A stretch of 64,000 nt of DNA from Scheffersomyces stipitis CBS 6054 (Eukaryota > Ascomycota > Pichiomycetes > Serinales > Debaryomycetaceae), in NCBI RefSeq assembly GCF_000209165.1, contig NC_009046.1, forward strand, positions 1,660,954 through 1,724,953. The letters are read 5' to 3'. Positions 1 to 11,471 of the stretch are shown piece by piece. The translations under genes and the position numbers were made by a program. Positions within the stretch are counted from its first letter, which is position 1; each line of letters begins with the position of its first letter. Below the pieces are notes generated by a model that saw nothing but the letters and a program-made list of their open reading frames with translations, was not told where the DNA came from and did not search any database.

Positions 1-927
1 CATCTCAACTCCATACATCTACAATTGCTACAAGCTCAGCTCGCCTACTAACTTGTAAGTAAATTTCAAAACTCTAAATTCCTTTAATTAATCTTCGAGT
101 TGTGATTATTTATCTCTTCCTGAAGGAGTTTTGGAGTGTTGGAGTTTTGGAGTTTTGAAGTTTTGAAGTTTTGAAGTTTTGCTCTTTCAATCACCAAAGT
201 CTCTCCAGTTATCATTAGGGTTGGTTGCAATTTTCTAGGTAAAACTCGCCCGTAAATATGCAGTATCAAAGGCTGGAGGTCTACAAATCGTCGGTCGTTA
301 ATTGCCGGCAGTCCAAGATACATGTACAGTACAACAAAGAAAAATTGGGCTCAAAAGAGGGGAACTGCAATCTGCAATCTGGAAAATTGCATGTTGTCGA
401 TATTTTATTCTTGAGAGTGAAAAAATATTTCATGGTGCTGCACCTCGGAGAAACTATTTGACATAATCAACCTGGCTACCATTATGGCTTATAGCAACAA
501 TTTTATTCTGGGTGGTGTTAAAATGTAGCTATTCTCTCATGTTATCTTAGTACAGGAAAGAAGTCTTCCCAATGGTAGAATGTCACTTGACAAGATTTTG
601 CAGCTCAATTAAACGTAGAACCTTTAGTCAGTAGATTAATAAAGAAGTGCAGAACAGTGTAGTTTGCCAAATTTTTACATTGGGTGTTATCTAACGGTAC
701 CATCAAGACTTCAACTCTTTAAATCTTCAAGCCTTCAAGCCTTCAAAAAGTTACAGCTATCAGTAACTTTATAAGTTCTTCTGTTCTTTTTGGTGCTGAA
801 ACCAGATACTCTACAACCTTTGCCAAAAGTTGTAATATTCATAGATAACCTTAACCTACCGAAAAACGTTAACGATATTCCTTTCGAAAACTCTGACTAT
901 CGAACAGGATGAAGAAGAACCACAACC
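1..927. other. Left-edge non-coding stretch
   Basis: No convincing gene. Short open frames here (for example 258-461 on the plus strand) have no recognisable motif. A TACTAAC-like heptamer at about 46-52 and a GTAAGT at 55-60 look like splicing signals and may belong to a gene cut by the window edge, but no exon can be assigned. Positions 140-182 hold a small tandem repeat of an 8-base RAGTTTTG unit. The rest is AT-rich and probably carries the promoter of whatever is encoded at 928-1337. Confidence 0.5.
140..182. repeat. 8-bp microsatellite (RAGTTTTG)n
   Basis: Five or so consecutive copies of an 8-base unit, GAGTTTTG changing to AAGTTTTG. It lies in non-coding DNA. No function is suggested. 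Confidence 0.75.
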
Positions 928-1337
928 ATGGTATATTTATACTTGGGCCAGATATTCAGGCTTGTCTTAAATAAACATCTACTGTATTCTTCGGTCATAG
1001 TTAGGCACTGTTGCAGTCATATGATATCACAAGATCTTTGGATGCTAGTTATTTCTTGGAGCTTGTTCATTTTTTTCACTTCGTCTTAGACAATAATGTT
1101 GGTACATTTCTTAAATCCTTTGGTTTATGGTTTATTCTGTTATTTGCAGGTATTACGAGCTATGTGGCCGTCATACTTGGATTTGTTACAGTGATGAGAC
1201 TATTAGCAAGAGTGCCCGTTGGTGCAGTGATCTTCAAAGTAGTGACTACGATGACGATGATTTCATTGCTTTTCACATTTGTGAGCAATTGCTTGCCAGA
1301 CGGTGAAGACTATATCAAGGGTGTATTATCCTCTTAG
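928..1337 (+). CDS. Possible spliced small membrane protein (unknown)
   Basis: A 107-codon open stretch (1017-1337) encodes two strongly hydrophobic segments separated by a short Arg-containing loop, then an acidic tail ending LSS. It has no usable ATG at its left end: the first in-frame Met is about 60 codons in. An ATG at 928-930 is directly followed by GTATAT, and a CAG ends at 1016, so splicing 931-1016 would join ATG in phase to the open stretch and give a protein of about 108 residues with two membrane spans. Against this, GTATAT is a weak donor and no TACTAAC branch site is visible in the 86-base interval. A longer intron with an exon further left is also possible. I do not recognise the family. 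Confidence 0.3.
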
Positions 1338-1926
1338 AGCATACAATCTAATCTCCTTTACTTGTCTACGATTATACCAAATGCATGAATATGTATCTTT
1401 TATGTAAGATGATACCTGAACAGTGACCACTCTAGAACTGTGCTTGAGGAGATCAACCATATTTTCTCCTCTATGCGTATCCATTCACACTGCATTGCCG
1501 AATGGTTGAGTTTAATCTCTTCTCGATGAGCTATTCGGATGTGAATCAATTCAATGACATCATTTCCAAATAAACGACAGTAGGAGAAGCATCTACCAAG
1601 AACTTCAAGAAATAATAATAACACTTCATCTTAATGATCCAGACACAAGTTGCTTCCTTGGTCGGATTTGTACAAAGAGTTGGCATATTTCGCTCCAGGT
1701 AGCTTCTTGAGAGAAAAATTTCTCAATCCAAAACCTAATAAATAAACAAAAAGCAATTAATAACTACCGACTCACACTATGCTTCCAGAGCTAAGGCGAC
1801 CACATGTAAACAATCAAAACTCCCTGAAACCAATAAGGAAGTTCTCAGTGAATACAAAAAAACTAATAGAATACGAAATTTACCTTTCACTATTCAAACA
1901 CACAATAATACAGCAGCACATTAGTT
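1338..1926. other. Intergenic 1338-1926, no gene seen
   Basis: AT-rich DNA lying downstream of both flanking genes. The only open frame of note (1400-1624, minus) starts at GTG and has no recognisable motif. It probably holds the 3' UTR of the E2 gene. Confidence 0.5.
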
Positions 1927-2475
1927 CTACACAGTATCGTCGTGATAGATAAATGTCGTCAGTTTGGGATTCAAAGGTGCTCTCTTCACATAAGCAGCAT
2001 CATCAGGTGGCCGTTCGTTCTTGTCGTTTGTGTTGAGCATCGACTGGATGCTCAACAATACAGATTCAATCAGACATGCTGGCGTCCAGTCTTCGCCCAA
2101 CAAGTTCAAACAGATGTGACCATTCGAGTAAACATGTGGATGTATTGGTATTTTCGGCACTCCATTAGGTACGACCACTGTATCTTTATTCTCCGAACCC
2201 TTGCTATCTTTATCATCGTCATCTATGACGATCTCATCAAAGATTACGAATTGTACTCGCGGAGAGTCTACCGGATATTCTGATGTGATGATTATGCTGA
2301 GATGAAACAAGTCTTCTTTCTTGTAAAGCGTGTGATTGGTCACTTCTATACGGAATATAAACTCTGTCAAGTTCTCGTCGTTCTTCACCATGGTGATTCC
2401 CAGAAGGCTGTTGGTAGATAGGGACTTGTACTCTTTGAGTAATCTCTTATAGAATGGGTGTCTGCCTCCAGCCAT
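1927..2475 (-). CDS. UBE2W-type ubiquitin-conjugating enzyme E2
   Basis: A complete 182-residue UBC-fold protein starting at ATG 2475. The active-site block reads HPHVYSNGHICLNLLGEDW with the catalytic Cys at residue 122. The HPH in place of the usual HPN, and the C-terminal ending YHDDTV, are hallmarks of the UBE2W class rather than of ordinary E2s. UBE2W enzymes attach ubiquitin to the alpha-amino group of substrates, so N-terminal ubiquitination is the likely activity; this is inferred from the family. An acidic, lysine-containing insertion (about residues 80-105, with IDDDDKD) lies before the HPH motif and is longer than in animal members. A CTG codon at residue 135 aligns with a Ser of human UBE2W. 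The gene lies 305 bp downstream of SGS1 on the same strand. To my knowledge Saccharomyces cerevisiae has no clear member. Confidence 0.88.
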   Translation of the reverse strand: MAGGRHPFYKRLLKEYKSLSTNSLLGITMVKNDENLTEFIFRIEVTNHTLYKKEDLFHLSIIITSEYPVDSPRVQFVIFDEIVIDDDDKDSKGSENKDTVVVPNGVPKIPIHPHVYSNGHICLNLLGEDWTPACLIESVLLSIQSMLNTNDKNERPPDDAAYVKRAPLNPKLTTFIYHDDTV

Positions 2476-2779
2476 GGTTGCACGATTTTCAAGCCTAAAA
2501 ATAGAGTAGTAGCCAATTGACCAGTTTATTTATGTGGATGGTACAACTTTCACGATTTATAAAGCGTATACCAATTGGTTTATGCAATTCTAGGGGTATC
2601 TTGGGAAGAGTACATTTCCCCTCATTGCTGTCCTTTACTCTTTCAATTCAATTGATAACTTATCAGTTAGGTGCCGCACTTTTTCCTGTACATAATACAA
2701 GACAGGTTGCAACTCTCAGTGGCTGCGACAGTAACAAATAAATAATTTGTAGATTAATGATATAAAGCTACTTATGCAA

Positions 2780-5700
2780 TTACAAGGGCATTCCCCTCAT
2801 TTTGGGTTTGGATTGTGCCAGAGTGGCACCATTGGATGAGTTTCCAGTACTTACATTTCTAGTTCGGGGTACAGACGACTTGCCACGTCCACGCTGCGAC
2901 TTAGAAAATCTTCGCGGCCGAGAAGGAGCTTTCAGTCTTCCCAGTGATCTACCTTGCGATTTGTTCTGAGACCGTGACTGTGATGTAAAATTCTGCCTTA
3001 GGTTATCCAAAACATGACGTTCAGGTTGGGGTGGTGGAAAATATGGCGAAATAGACATATCTGCACCAGCACTGGCTATGTCTGAATTACTAACAAAACT
3101 CGAGTTGGGTGATTGCTTTTTCCTTTCTCTAGATAGTATACCCAACGTCTTCTTGAATAGAGTGAAATATTCAACTTGTTCCTTTAATATACCCTGAATT
3201 TTAGAGAAGTCTCTCTTGTTCGTCGGCAATTTATTAGACATTTCTCGTAGAGATATCTCGCTGACAAACTGACTCAATGGGATGCCAATCTCCGACAGAG
3301 CTTCAATTCTTATCTTATTAAGCTCATTATAAGCATGATTAGCCTGTTCAACAGTGACACCACTTCCATCAGACAGCATTCTTGTTTGCGGGAGAGTTAT
3401 CGGTACATTACTATTCATCGAGTTCATCCTCGATACCTCACGTGCTGTGACAAACGATTCACGATATTTGAAACTGTTGAGATTGGAGTGTACTGCTGAT
3501 GTACTAGTAGTCGATGATGCATTTCCAGTATTTTGCCGTACTCTTTTCTCAGTGCTGAATTGAATCTGGATCTGCTTCATTCCTCTCAAAACTTGGTATG
3601 CGTTCTTGCCGGTACGGACGTAGTTCGACGCAAATCCACCTTTCATGATCTGGTATTCTACAAGGCACTCTTCACTCAATAGGTAGAAAAAGATTCTCTC
3701 GACGTCTGTCTTGTCCAAGGAGCTCCCTTTCCCATGATACGGATTAAGATTATGTCCCATTTTCATAATTTTGCTATTTCTGGCTCCCTTAAAGACATCC
3801 TGGCAATGAAGTACTGTCACTCTTTCTTCCTGGATAGATTGCACCAAATTTATGATATTTTTGGCATACTCTGTACAGTTTCTTTCGACCACTGAAACAC
3901 CAGTTGAATTTTGGCAATTGTCACATTGCTTTCGACAATCTGCCGGGCTGAAAGACTCGTTGAAGTATTGCAAAACCTGCTGTCTTCTACAGTCAGTTGT
4001 GTTCTCACAATATTGAACCACCTGTCTAAGCTTAGCAAGATGATTTTCTTTCCCTTCCTTCGTCAATTCTTCGTCTCTTTGTATCATACTCTGAAGCAGT
4101 CGAGCGTCCTTATAAGAGTAAAACATAATACAATCAGATTGTTTGCCATCTCTTCCAGCTCTTCCGGTTTCTTGGTAGTATCCTTCCAAACTTCGAGGAA
4201 TGAATAAATGGATGACATATCTGACGTCGGGCTTATCAATTCCCATCCCGAAAGCAATTGTGGCACAAATCAACTGAATTCTTCCAGTTTGCCATTGTGA
4301 TTGGATATCGAATCTATCTTGGGGAGACATTCCAGCGTGATAGAAAGCAGTATGAAGCCCGAACAGATTGAGTTTAGCACTTGTCTGTTCACAGGACTGT
4401 TTCGAATGACAATATATGATACCCGTCTTATTATTCTGGTTTTTCAAAATGTAATCTTTTATCCATTCGACGTAGTTGGCTGCTTTCCACTTAATTTCAT
4501 AGTACAAGTTTGTTCTATTGAAACTTTGTTTCAAAAGAACGGCATTTTCCATTTTCAAATTGTGGACAATATCTAATCTTACCTTTTCATTAGCCGTTGC
4601 TGTTAAGGCCATTATTGGAACATTGGGATACCTCTCCTTAAAGAGCCCCATACTCTGATAATCAGGTCTGAAATCATGTCCCCACGAACTCAAGCAATGT
4701 GCTTCATCTATCACAACTCTGGCCAATCTGTTGGTTTCATACAATTTGCTTATTATCTTTTGGACAACATTAGAAGTGTTTGCTTTTTCTGGGGAAAGAT
4801 ATACCAAATCAAGAAAGCCCTCCCTGAATAAATGCATTGTTTGTTTATTCTCTTCTGCTGTTGCTTTGGAACTGATCATTCCTGCTTTCACATTCTTGTC
4901 CAATAAGTGCTGAACTTGATCTTGCATCAATGAAATTAAAGGAGAAATAACAACAGTTGTACCATTAGTCTTCCCACCTTTCACAAGCGCAGGCAACTGA
5001 TAACATAAGGATTTTCCACCACCTGTTGGCATCAATACAAACACATCCTTAGATTGCAAACTAGCACACACTGCTTCCAATTGATTTGATCTGAATGACT
5101 GCAATTTGAAGACAGAATTTAATACAGAGTATACTTCATCAATGAAATGTTCAGAGCCCGGAGGTATATTCTCTTTATTAGGTCCATTTCCAACGATAGG
5201 CTGCTGATTGTTCAATATATTCATTAATTCGTCATCATCATCACTGAATTCTAGATCACTTTCTACCTTAGGCGCGATATGTCTGTCAATATTGGTGGAT
5301 TCACCGAGTGCCTTTGAATGTGTTCCTGATTCTGCCAAATTAGTTGGGAGATGTTGTTCGAATAGATCATTTTCGCCCTCTTGATCTGAAATGAGGTCAA
5401 TGACATCATTATTTAATTCTCTTTCTTCATTTAATTGCGTGGTGAAGTCTTCTATTTCCTCAATTTCATCATCGTCATAATCATCATCCGCATATTCTTT
5501 ATGAACAGATTCAGAATCCAGATCTACCAAAGCTATGGGGGCTGGTTGATCAACATACCGCACACCCAATTTTCCTGCCACATCTGGCGATAGTCTTATG
5601 TCATCGATTTCATCTGGGGCAATTGCTCCTTCTGTTTCTTCTTCTGAATGGTCAGAATCATTTTGGAAGGAACCATCAACATCAGACTCCAAGTAGTCGT

Positions 5701-7024
5701 CGGCAATAAAGCTGCCCAAATCGTTGACTTCATCTCGCTCCTGTGTCGGGGTTCTCAATCCATCCATGGTTCCTTCTCCAAAGTCATCCTCGACTTCATT
5801 AACGCTTACATCTGGGATTACTGGCATAGCTACATGAGGTTGCCGTCTCGGAGGAGTTTCTATCACCACAGGTCGTATTGGAACAGAATTATCTTTAGGT
5901 GCTACTTCTGGTACTCGAAACACACGTTCTTCTACTTCTTTAACTTCTGGTTCATCTAAATCGGAGAATTCGTAAGTGTTGAAATCGTCTTCTTCTACAG
6001 CACGTACTGAAATTGCCATAGTCAGATGGGGTGGAAGAGGAGTGGACATTGGAACAGAGTTGATAGAAGCAGGGAATGTCAGTGGCACCGATAGCTTCTC
6101 CGGTACAGAGATACTGTTATTAACTTGAACATGTGAAGAATTGGAGTTGTAGATCTCCTTTCGCACATTGTTAATCTGGACTTCTATGGCACTGGACTTG
6201 GGTTCAAACGTTTTCTTATAGAAATCTTTCTTTGCATCAAACGATATGGAAGTCGACTCGCTCACTTTGAAGCGCTCATCATATAATGCTAGCTTCATAT
6301 CCTGTAACTCTATCAATTTCTTCAAGAGCGCGACTTCACTCTTGGACGTAGCGGCTTGTGATTCTGGAATACTTTGATCTTGTACAGTCGTATCGTTGAC
6401 ATTTCGAGATCGTTTTTCAAGACGATTAGTCACTGTCATTGTTCGTTTCTGCCCAATAGCAGTATTTGCATAATCATTTTCTTTAACGGTGCTAACAGTG
6501 TTCCTGTTGATATTGTTGTTGATATTGTTGCTGGTGCTTTCAGCACTTACGGTTTGCAGTCGTTTATGCAAACGAAAGAGTCCATCGGCATCCACAGTCA
6601 AGTCTATAATTTCGTCAACATCGCTGAGAGTATCAAGATTGGGAGAATTTTCCAGTCTGTTGTTCGCGTTTGCTGTCTGTCGTAAATCTGAACCGCCGGT
6701 ATTAGATATGCTATTATTGTTATTATAAGTACTATTGGTTTTGTTGGTATTGGTGATGCTATCGTTGGTATTGATACTAGTACTATTATTATTCTGAGCA
6801 TTCAGATTTCTGTTATTTATATTGCTGTTTCCAGAATTTGACGGTATTAGCACCAGAACTCCATTCCTTATTTCTCCGTTTGTCCCAGTTCCAGTGCGTC
6901 CTAATAACCGTGTGCTTTCTGGAAAAGGCTGGAGAACGAGATCAACCAAATTCTTTTTCGGTAGATGTGGTGCTTCTCGCTGGAGCCACGCCACCTGCAC
7001 CAGGAGGTTATTTGAATTTATCAT
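2780..7024 (-). CDS. SGS1: RecQ-family DNA helicase Sgs1/BLM
   Basis: A 1414-residue protein, close to the length of S. cerevisiae Sgs1. I place the start at ATG 7024; the frame runs 11 codons further up only to a GTG. The extreme N-terminus carries WLQRE within a hydrophobic helix-like stretch, as in the Top3/Rmi1-binding tip of Sgs1. A long Asn/Ser-rich and acidic low-complexity region follows. The helicase core has Walker A PTGGGKS (about residue 665), DEAH (about 773) and motif [12 protein letters not shown] (about 953). The RecQ-C region contains the zinc-binding Cys cluster ending CRKQCDNC, and an HRDC domain lies at about 1220-1290, before a basic Arg/Ser/Lys tail. It unwinds recombination intermediates with topoisomerase III in the nucleus to suppress crossovers and preserve genome stability. 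It is intact, with no sign of frameshift. Confidence 0.95.
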   Translation of the reverse strand: MINSNNLLVQVAWLQREAPHLPKKNLVDLVLQPFPESTRLLGRTGTGTNGEIRNGVLVLIPSNSGNSNINNRNLNAQNNNSTSINTNDSITNTNKTNSTYNNNNSISNTGGSDLRQTANANNRLENSPNLDTLSDVDEIIDLTVDADGLFRLHKRLQTVSAESTSNNINNNINRNTVSTVKENDYANTAIGQKRTMTVTNRLEKRSRNVNDTTVQDQSIPESQAATSKSEVALLKKLIELQDMKLALYDERFKVSESTSISFDAKKDFYKKTFEPKSSAIEVQINNVRKEIYNSNSSHVQVNNSISVPEKLSVPLTFPASINSVPMSTPLPPHLTMAISVRAVEEDDFNTYEFSDLDEPEVKEVEERVFRVPEVAPKDNSVPIRPVVIETPPRRQPHVAMPVIPDVSVNEVEDDFGEGTMDGLRTPTQERDEVNDLGSFIADDYLESDVDGSFQNDSDHSEEETEGAIAPDEIDDIRLSPDVAGKLGVRYVDQPAPIALVDLDSESVHKEYADDDYDDDEIEEIEDFTTQLNEERELNNDVIDLISDQEGENDLFEQHLPTNLAESGTHSKALGESTNIDRHIAPKVESDLEFSDDDDELMNILNNQQPIVGNGPNKENIPPGSEHFIDEVYSVLNSVFKLQSFRSNQLEAVCASLQSKDVFVLMPTGGGKSLCYQLPALVKGGKTNGTTVVISPLISLMQDQVQHLLDKNVKAGMISSKATAEENKQTMHLFREGFLDLVYLSPEKANTSNVVQKIISKLYETNRLARVVIDEAHCLSSWGHDFRPDYQSMGLFKERYPNVPIMALTATANEKVRLDIVHNLKMENAVLLKQSFNRTNLYYEIKWKAANYVEWIKDYILKNQNNKTGIIYCHSKQSCEQTSAKLNLFGLHTAFYHAGMSPQDRFDIQSQWQTGRIQLICATIAFGMGIDKPDVRYVIHLFIPRSLEGYYQETGRAGRDGKQSDCIMFYSYKDARLLQSMIQRDEELTKEGKENHLAKLRQVVQYCENTTDCRRQQVLQYFNESFSPADCRKQCDNCQNSTGVSVVERNCTEYAKNIINLVQSIQEERVTVLHCQDVFKGARNSKIMKMGHNLNPYHGKGSSLDKTDVERIFFYLLSEECLVEYQIMKGGFASNYVRTGKNAYQVLRGMKQIQIQFSTEKRVRQNTGNASSTTSTSAVHSNLNSFKYRESFVTAREVSRMNSMNSNVPITLPQTRMLSDGSGVTVEQANHAYNELNKIRIEALSEIGIPLSQFVSEISLREMSNKLPTNKRDFSKIQGILKEQVEYFTLFKKTLGILSRERKKQSPNSSFVSNSDIASAGADMSISPYFPPPQPERHVLDNLRQNFTSQSRSQNKSQGRSLGRLKAPSRPRRFSKSQRGRGKSSVPRTRNVSTGNSSNGATLAQSKPKMRGMPL

Positions 7025-9942
7025 AGAGCTGGTACCTAGTGGCAATCCATTTATCACCTGGTCTTACTGGCGACTGGAATATTAGTAGTAGCAGAGAATT
7101 GGCTGTGAAAAAGTTACATTCAAGTACGCGTAAATGGTAAACAGAAGAGATCATCATTGAAACTGCACATAGCACTGTCAATTCAATGTGGGACGGAGAA
7201 AGAGGTATGAGTAGAGATTGGTCAAGAGACCGTCCCACCCCGTCAATAGGATAGTCAAGATAATAGATCTAATATCGAGAGACTCGATACAAAACTAGGG
7301 TATCAATTTAAGTTCAGTGGTTATTTTTACTGCTGGCTACTACTGAAATCCTAAACTTTTCACCTAAACCAATTAAAGAGTAGACCAACATACAAAAGGG
7401 TGTCATATCAGAGTACCTGAAGTTTGACTCAGTGTTGCAATCTATCCTGATATTTCAAAGATGGGGCTCATAGCAATTCATGCCATAGCCGAAATTTTTA
7501 TGAAATAGCGTCGTACTATCTTGTATAGTAAGATTAAGTAAGTCGCTTAAGGAGCAGAATTACATACTAGTAGAATGATGTGAGGTGAAACCAAATTCTA
7601 GACGCCATCAACTACATATAACTTCTTACTATGGGCGTTGCTCCGAATCGGTTTCACTCCACATTGAACTAAGTAGCAATCACTTCAAAATATCGAAGAC
7701 TTCGAAATAAAAGAAACTGCCCCAATTGACTTCGGATTTCACGGTCTGCTTTCTAGACAAAAAAAGCCAATCAAATGTTGAGACGGTGACATGCAATCGG
7801 TGCAAGAAAAGGAGTAATAGAAATTACGGAGAACACAGTGGTGACACCTTACGAGCATCAATAAGAAAAAACTGATGAGAGGAGGGGGTCAGAGGAGAAG
7901 ATTAAGTGGGGATGAATGGTGAATAGCGTTTTCATAGTGATACAAGTGTGGAGCAAGAGGAGGTGATTGGAGCAAAAAATGCGGCCAATATTCTAGAAAG
8001 CGAACCAACGGAGAGCTTAGACTCAGCCACTACCTTCGGAGGATATGGAAAGTGCATCCCTCCTCCCCAGTCAGGAAGAAAGAATGCAGTCCCTCTTTCT
8101 TGGTGTCTCGTACAAAAATTAGCAGATGAGGAGGAGACCGAGCCTGTATAATCGAGGAAAATATTATGGATCCTCCTATTAAAAGGATTAATTGGGTTTA
8201 AAGAGGAGAACAGAATTAAATACTTCATCTATGCATATTGGTATAGTATAACGTGTGGGTTGAAAATGGGAGGAGATAATACTGAAGGAGGAATATGGAA
8301 ACAAGCCAGCACAATTCTGGAGAAAAATGCAACTGTCCTAATTCGTAGTTATCAAGATCTATCTCTATGCATCCAACCAATCGAAATTTATGCTCCAACC
8401 TAATACAGAAAGCGTTGCAAAATGGAGGAATAAACCCGAGATGAGGAGTTTCCTACTCAATATCCCTCGCGAATTTCTATTTTATATTTGCGTAGTTTAC
8501 TGAGATACGAAGTCTTGGACTAAAGTCTTGGACTTTTTGTCGCAAATAGCAAATAATTAGCAGCTTGGTTAAGACATCGGTCCTCACAAACCAAAGAAGC
8601 TTCATCTCACAAGTGACAGCGAACGTAGCCAAATCGAGCCACAACTTTAGAAAAGTCCAAAAAAATTATTTTGCTTTTATCGGTAAGCGCCATACTGTAC
8701 CCAAAATCTGCGGCCGTCTGTGTTCTCCACTCTCGGAGTAACGATAACAGCACAGCTGGAGACGTAGAAAATAACTTGTGTAATTTACCAGCTGCTGGAA
8801 AGCAATCGTCGAGCTTTCAGGGTAGTGTTTAGAGTTTCTGAGAATACTAAAATTTAAGTTCTATAGGGACCGATATGCAACTATTTAGCCGCTGACGTTA
8901 GACATGAAACGAAAAAGTGATTTGACAACCTGGTGATGAGAGCTAGAACCACGCCGGTGGGATGATTTTCCGAGCTGAGAGTACTGACGATTCCAAAAAG
9001 GGTACAGGGCGGAGGTGAACCACCACCACGATGCCAAATATTCACCACTGCTGTAGCTGCTACATAAAGGTCAGATGATACGATGCGAAAGTACCAGCGC
9101 AAGGCTGCACTCAACGAATAGATCTATACAACATGAAGGAATTTCTTTTGTTCACGCCATTATTGTCGTGTTCCGATGCCGGAATAACTATGCTCGTATA
9201 GGAAACTTAGCCTTATGAAGAAGCGCAGACGGGTTTACCAGACATTTAGTGTAACAGTCCCCAACATGAGAGTGCCGTTTAACGCCATTTTTGAAGATAT
9301 TGAGCCACGATAAAACAGTGATAGCCAATTGTCAGACAACAATGAGCACGACCAAATTAACGATATACCCATAGTTATAATTGGAAAATCTGGATATCTG
9401 GATATCTGGCTATGTAAAATGTCTCGGAAGGTCAAACTACTTTGTTACAATTTATTTATTGGCACTTTGTCCCCATTTTTGAGAATGGTGAAGTAGATAG
9501 GGAAATTTAGAAAAGCACCGCTCGACTAACAGACAATATTTTGGGATTGGCCATCCCTATTTTAGTAACCCTCCCTATTTTTCCCCAAACTTCAGGCTCG
9601 CCTACTCCACAAACGTAACTACTTTCCATATTAAAAGAAATATCCCGTTGGATGAATCTGTTAGATTGTCCCATCAAAAAGAAAGTAGGCTCCGTAGCAA
9701 AAAAAAAATAAATAAAATATAATAATACGAATCCTTCTAATTCCCCTCTTTGCTCTTGCTTACTCAACTTCGCTGCAACAACCTTACCTTTATATAACTG
9801 CACCAAATTCTGTCCACACCGACAGCAGTTGTTGGGACGGTTTATTTCCAACTTTACTACTACGACTGATATCTATATCTTCTTCTTCACGAGCACCAAA
9901 ATCCATCTTTCAGATCTCGACGCTTCTCCGCTATAGACTAAG
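7025..9942. other. 2.9-kb intergenic region, no gene supported
   Basis: Lies between the divergent SGS1 and CCCH-finger genes and is unusually long for this part of the arm. Open frames at 7932-8228 (minus), 7948-8151 (plus, GTG start) and 9507-9851 (minus, TTG start) lack motifs and overlap one another or lack an ATG. The stretch nearest 9943 contains A/T tracts at about 9700-9720 and CCCCTC near 9745, resembling a stress element. It probably holds a large regulated promoter for the CCCH gene. A non-coding RNA cannot be excluded. Confidence 0.45.
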
Positions 9943-11121
9943 ATGCCAGCGCTCCACCAGGTACCTTTGAGAGTTTTGTCGGAACCTTCTTCCGACGTCG
10001 GAAAATCTACCAGCCCCAAATTTGCGAGCGCTTTCGAGTACGATAGTGCACTCGGCGGCTCCGCCAATAGACTCCAGAACGCCAACATTATCAACAATAT
10101 GAACGTAAAGATGAAGTCCGGGTCCCCTTTGGCCACCTCATTCACGCCGTCGTCGACTTCGTCTTCGACCTCTGACTTGGCAGACCTCAAGGGCGATTTA
10201 TTGGCCGATTTATGGCAGACCTCATCGCGTGAGTCCTCCACTCTGAGCACCTTTTCCGTACCGGCCCCCACCTCCACGAATACCATTAACACCAACTATA
10301 TCAATAACAATATGAGCGTGAATATGAATATGAGCGTGAATAGCGTCAACACGATGCCTCAATATTACCAGAACAACGTTGGATACAGTGGTTCGTACGC
10401 TCCTGGCACTACTTGGAACTTCGCCTCGTCCCCTCCTTTGTTCAACCAGCATCAGCCAGTCACCGTCCAAAAGGAGTACTTCCAACAACCAAACTTGGTC
10501 CCCAATAGCAATATCAACAATAGTAACAACAACATGTACATTCAAAACGAGCAGCTCCACCAGCCGCAACCACAACAGTTCCAACAGCCAGTGTTAAACA
10601 ATAGCAACCCCGGCGTTGGTTTGTACCCAGCTTTGACCGAAGAAAACTTGATGTTCAACACCGAGGTCGATCCCTTGTATATGGAGTCCCGGAAGCAAGT
10701 TTACCAGGACCAGCCCCAGGAAGAGGTTTTCAATTTCGAAGAACAGCAACAGTTGCAACAGTCTGTCGTGAGACCAAACCAACGTAGCTCTGTTTCTTCT
10801 TTTGGTCACAACCACAAGAGTGGCTCTTCAACCTCTGATGTGTCGTCTACCGGCTCGTCTCCCGAAGCTCAATCAAACTTTGCTTACCACTCCAAAAACC
10901 AACAGCAGGTCAACACGCAGTTGTACAAAACTGAGTTGTGTGTCTCATTCATGAAGATGGGCATCTGTCCATACGGTAACAAGTGCCAGTTTGCCCATGG
11001 AGAAAACGAGTTGAAGACGGTGGAAAGGCCACCTAAGTGGAGATCCAAGCCTTGTGCCAATTGGGCCAAGCTTGGTAGTTGCCGTTACGGAAATAGATGT
11101 TGTTTCAAACACGGTGATTAA
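9943..11121 (+). CDS. CTH2: Tandem CCCH zinc-finger mRNA-decay factor (Cth/Tis11/Zfs1 family)
   Basis: A 392-residue protein starting at ATG 9943. The last 65 residues (about 328-392) are a tristetraprolin-type tandem zinc finger: lead-in YKTELC with C-x8-C-x5-C-x3-H, then lead-in KWRSKPC with a second C-x8-C-x5-C-x3-H. The first 320 residues are low complexity, rich in Ser, Asn and Gln, as in other fungal members. Proteins of this family bind UUAUUUAUU elements in 3' UTRs and recruit mRNA decay. In S. cerevisiae, Cth1 and Cth2 do this in iron deficiency; the Candida homologue is called Zfs1. The symbol marks the family, not proven orthology to CTH2 over CTH1. Its own downstream region contains two exact UUAUUUAUU nonamers, suggesting autoregulation. 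Confidence 0.9.
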   Translation: MPALHQVPLRVLSEPSSDVGKSTSPKFASAFEYDSALGGSANRLQNANIINNMNVKMKSGSPLATSFTPSSTSSSTSDLADLKGDLLADLWQTSSRESSTLSTFSVPAPTSTNTINTNYINNNMSVNMNMSVNSVNTMPQYYQNNVGYSGSYAPGTTWNFASSPPLFNQHQPVTVQKEYFQQPNLVPNSNINNSNNNMYIQNEQLHQPQPQQFQQPVLNNSNPGVGLYPALTEENLMFNTEVDPLYMESRKQVYQDQPQEEVFNFEEQQQLQQSVVRPNQRSSVSSFGHNHKSGSSTSDVSSTGSSPEAQSNFAYHSKNQQQVNTQLYKTELCVSFMKMGICPYGNKCQFAHGENELKTVERPPKWRSKPCANWAKLGSCRYGNRCCFKHGD

Positions 11122-11368
11122 AAAGTTTCAAAAGGAATTCAAAACAGAAAAGAACTCATCATAGAAATAGACAAAACACTGCTATTATTCACAACGTCTT
11201 TACCCGTTTGTTTCTTTACGAATTATGAATCTAAATCTGCCTGCATTTCACTCTCCCGTTCTATCAATCGCTTGATAATCGGACTCTAATGGACTTGAAA
11301 ATTATCATATAATTATTATAACTACTTTGTTTTTGTTGTCCGCTCATGTCTTATGTTTCATGATTATT

Positions 11369-11377
11369 TTATTTATT
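11369..11377 (+). promoter_or_regulatory. AU-rich element, first nonamer
   Basis: Exact TTATTTATT, 248 bases after the stop codon of the CCCH-finger gene and on its sense strand. This is the consensus target of the tandem CCCH fingers that the upstream gene encodes. It counts only if the transcript extends this far. Confidence 0.6.
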
Positions 11378-11462
11378 GGCTTTGGCTGGTTATCCTTTGC
11401 ATCTGTGTCTTCAAAGAATTTTATATATACAAATAGCTTTTCTCTCCGTACATAAAATTGGT

Positions 11463-11471
11463 TTATTTATT
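11463..11471 (+). promoter_or_regulatory. AU-rich element, second nonamer
   Basis: A second exact TTATTTATT, 94 bases after the first and in the same orientation. Paired nonamers are typical of transcripts controlled by TTP/Tis11 proteins. The length of the 3' UTR is not known from sequence. Confidence 0.55.

Noticed and set aside
7025..7057. N-terminal extension of SGS1 to position 7057
   Set aside because: The upstream start would be GTG; the first ATG is at 7024.
7932..8228. Open frames on both strands in the SGS1-CTH2 intergenic region
   Set aside because: They overlap each other, one starts with GTG, and neither has a motif.
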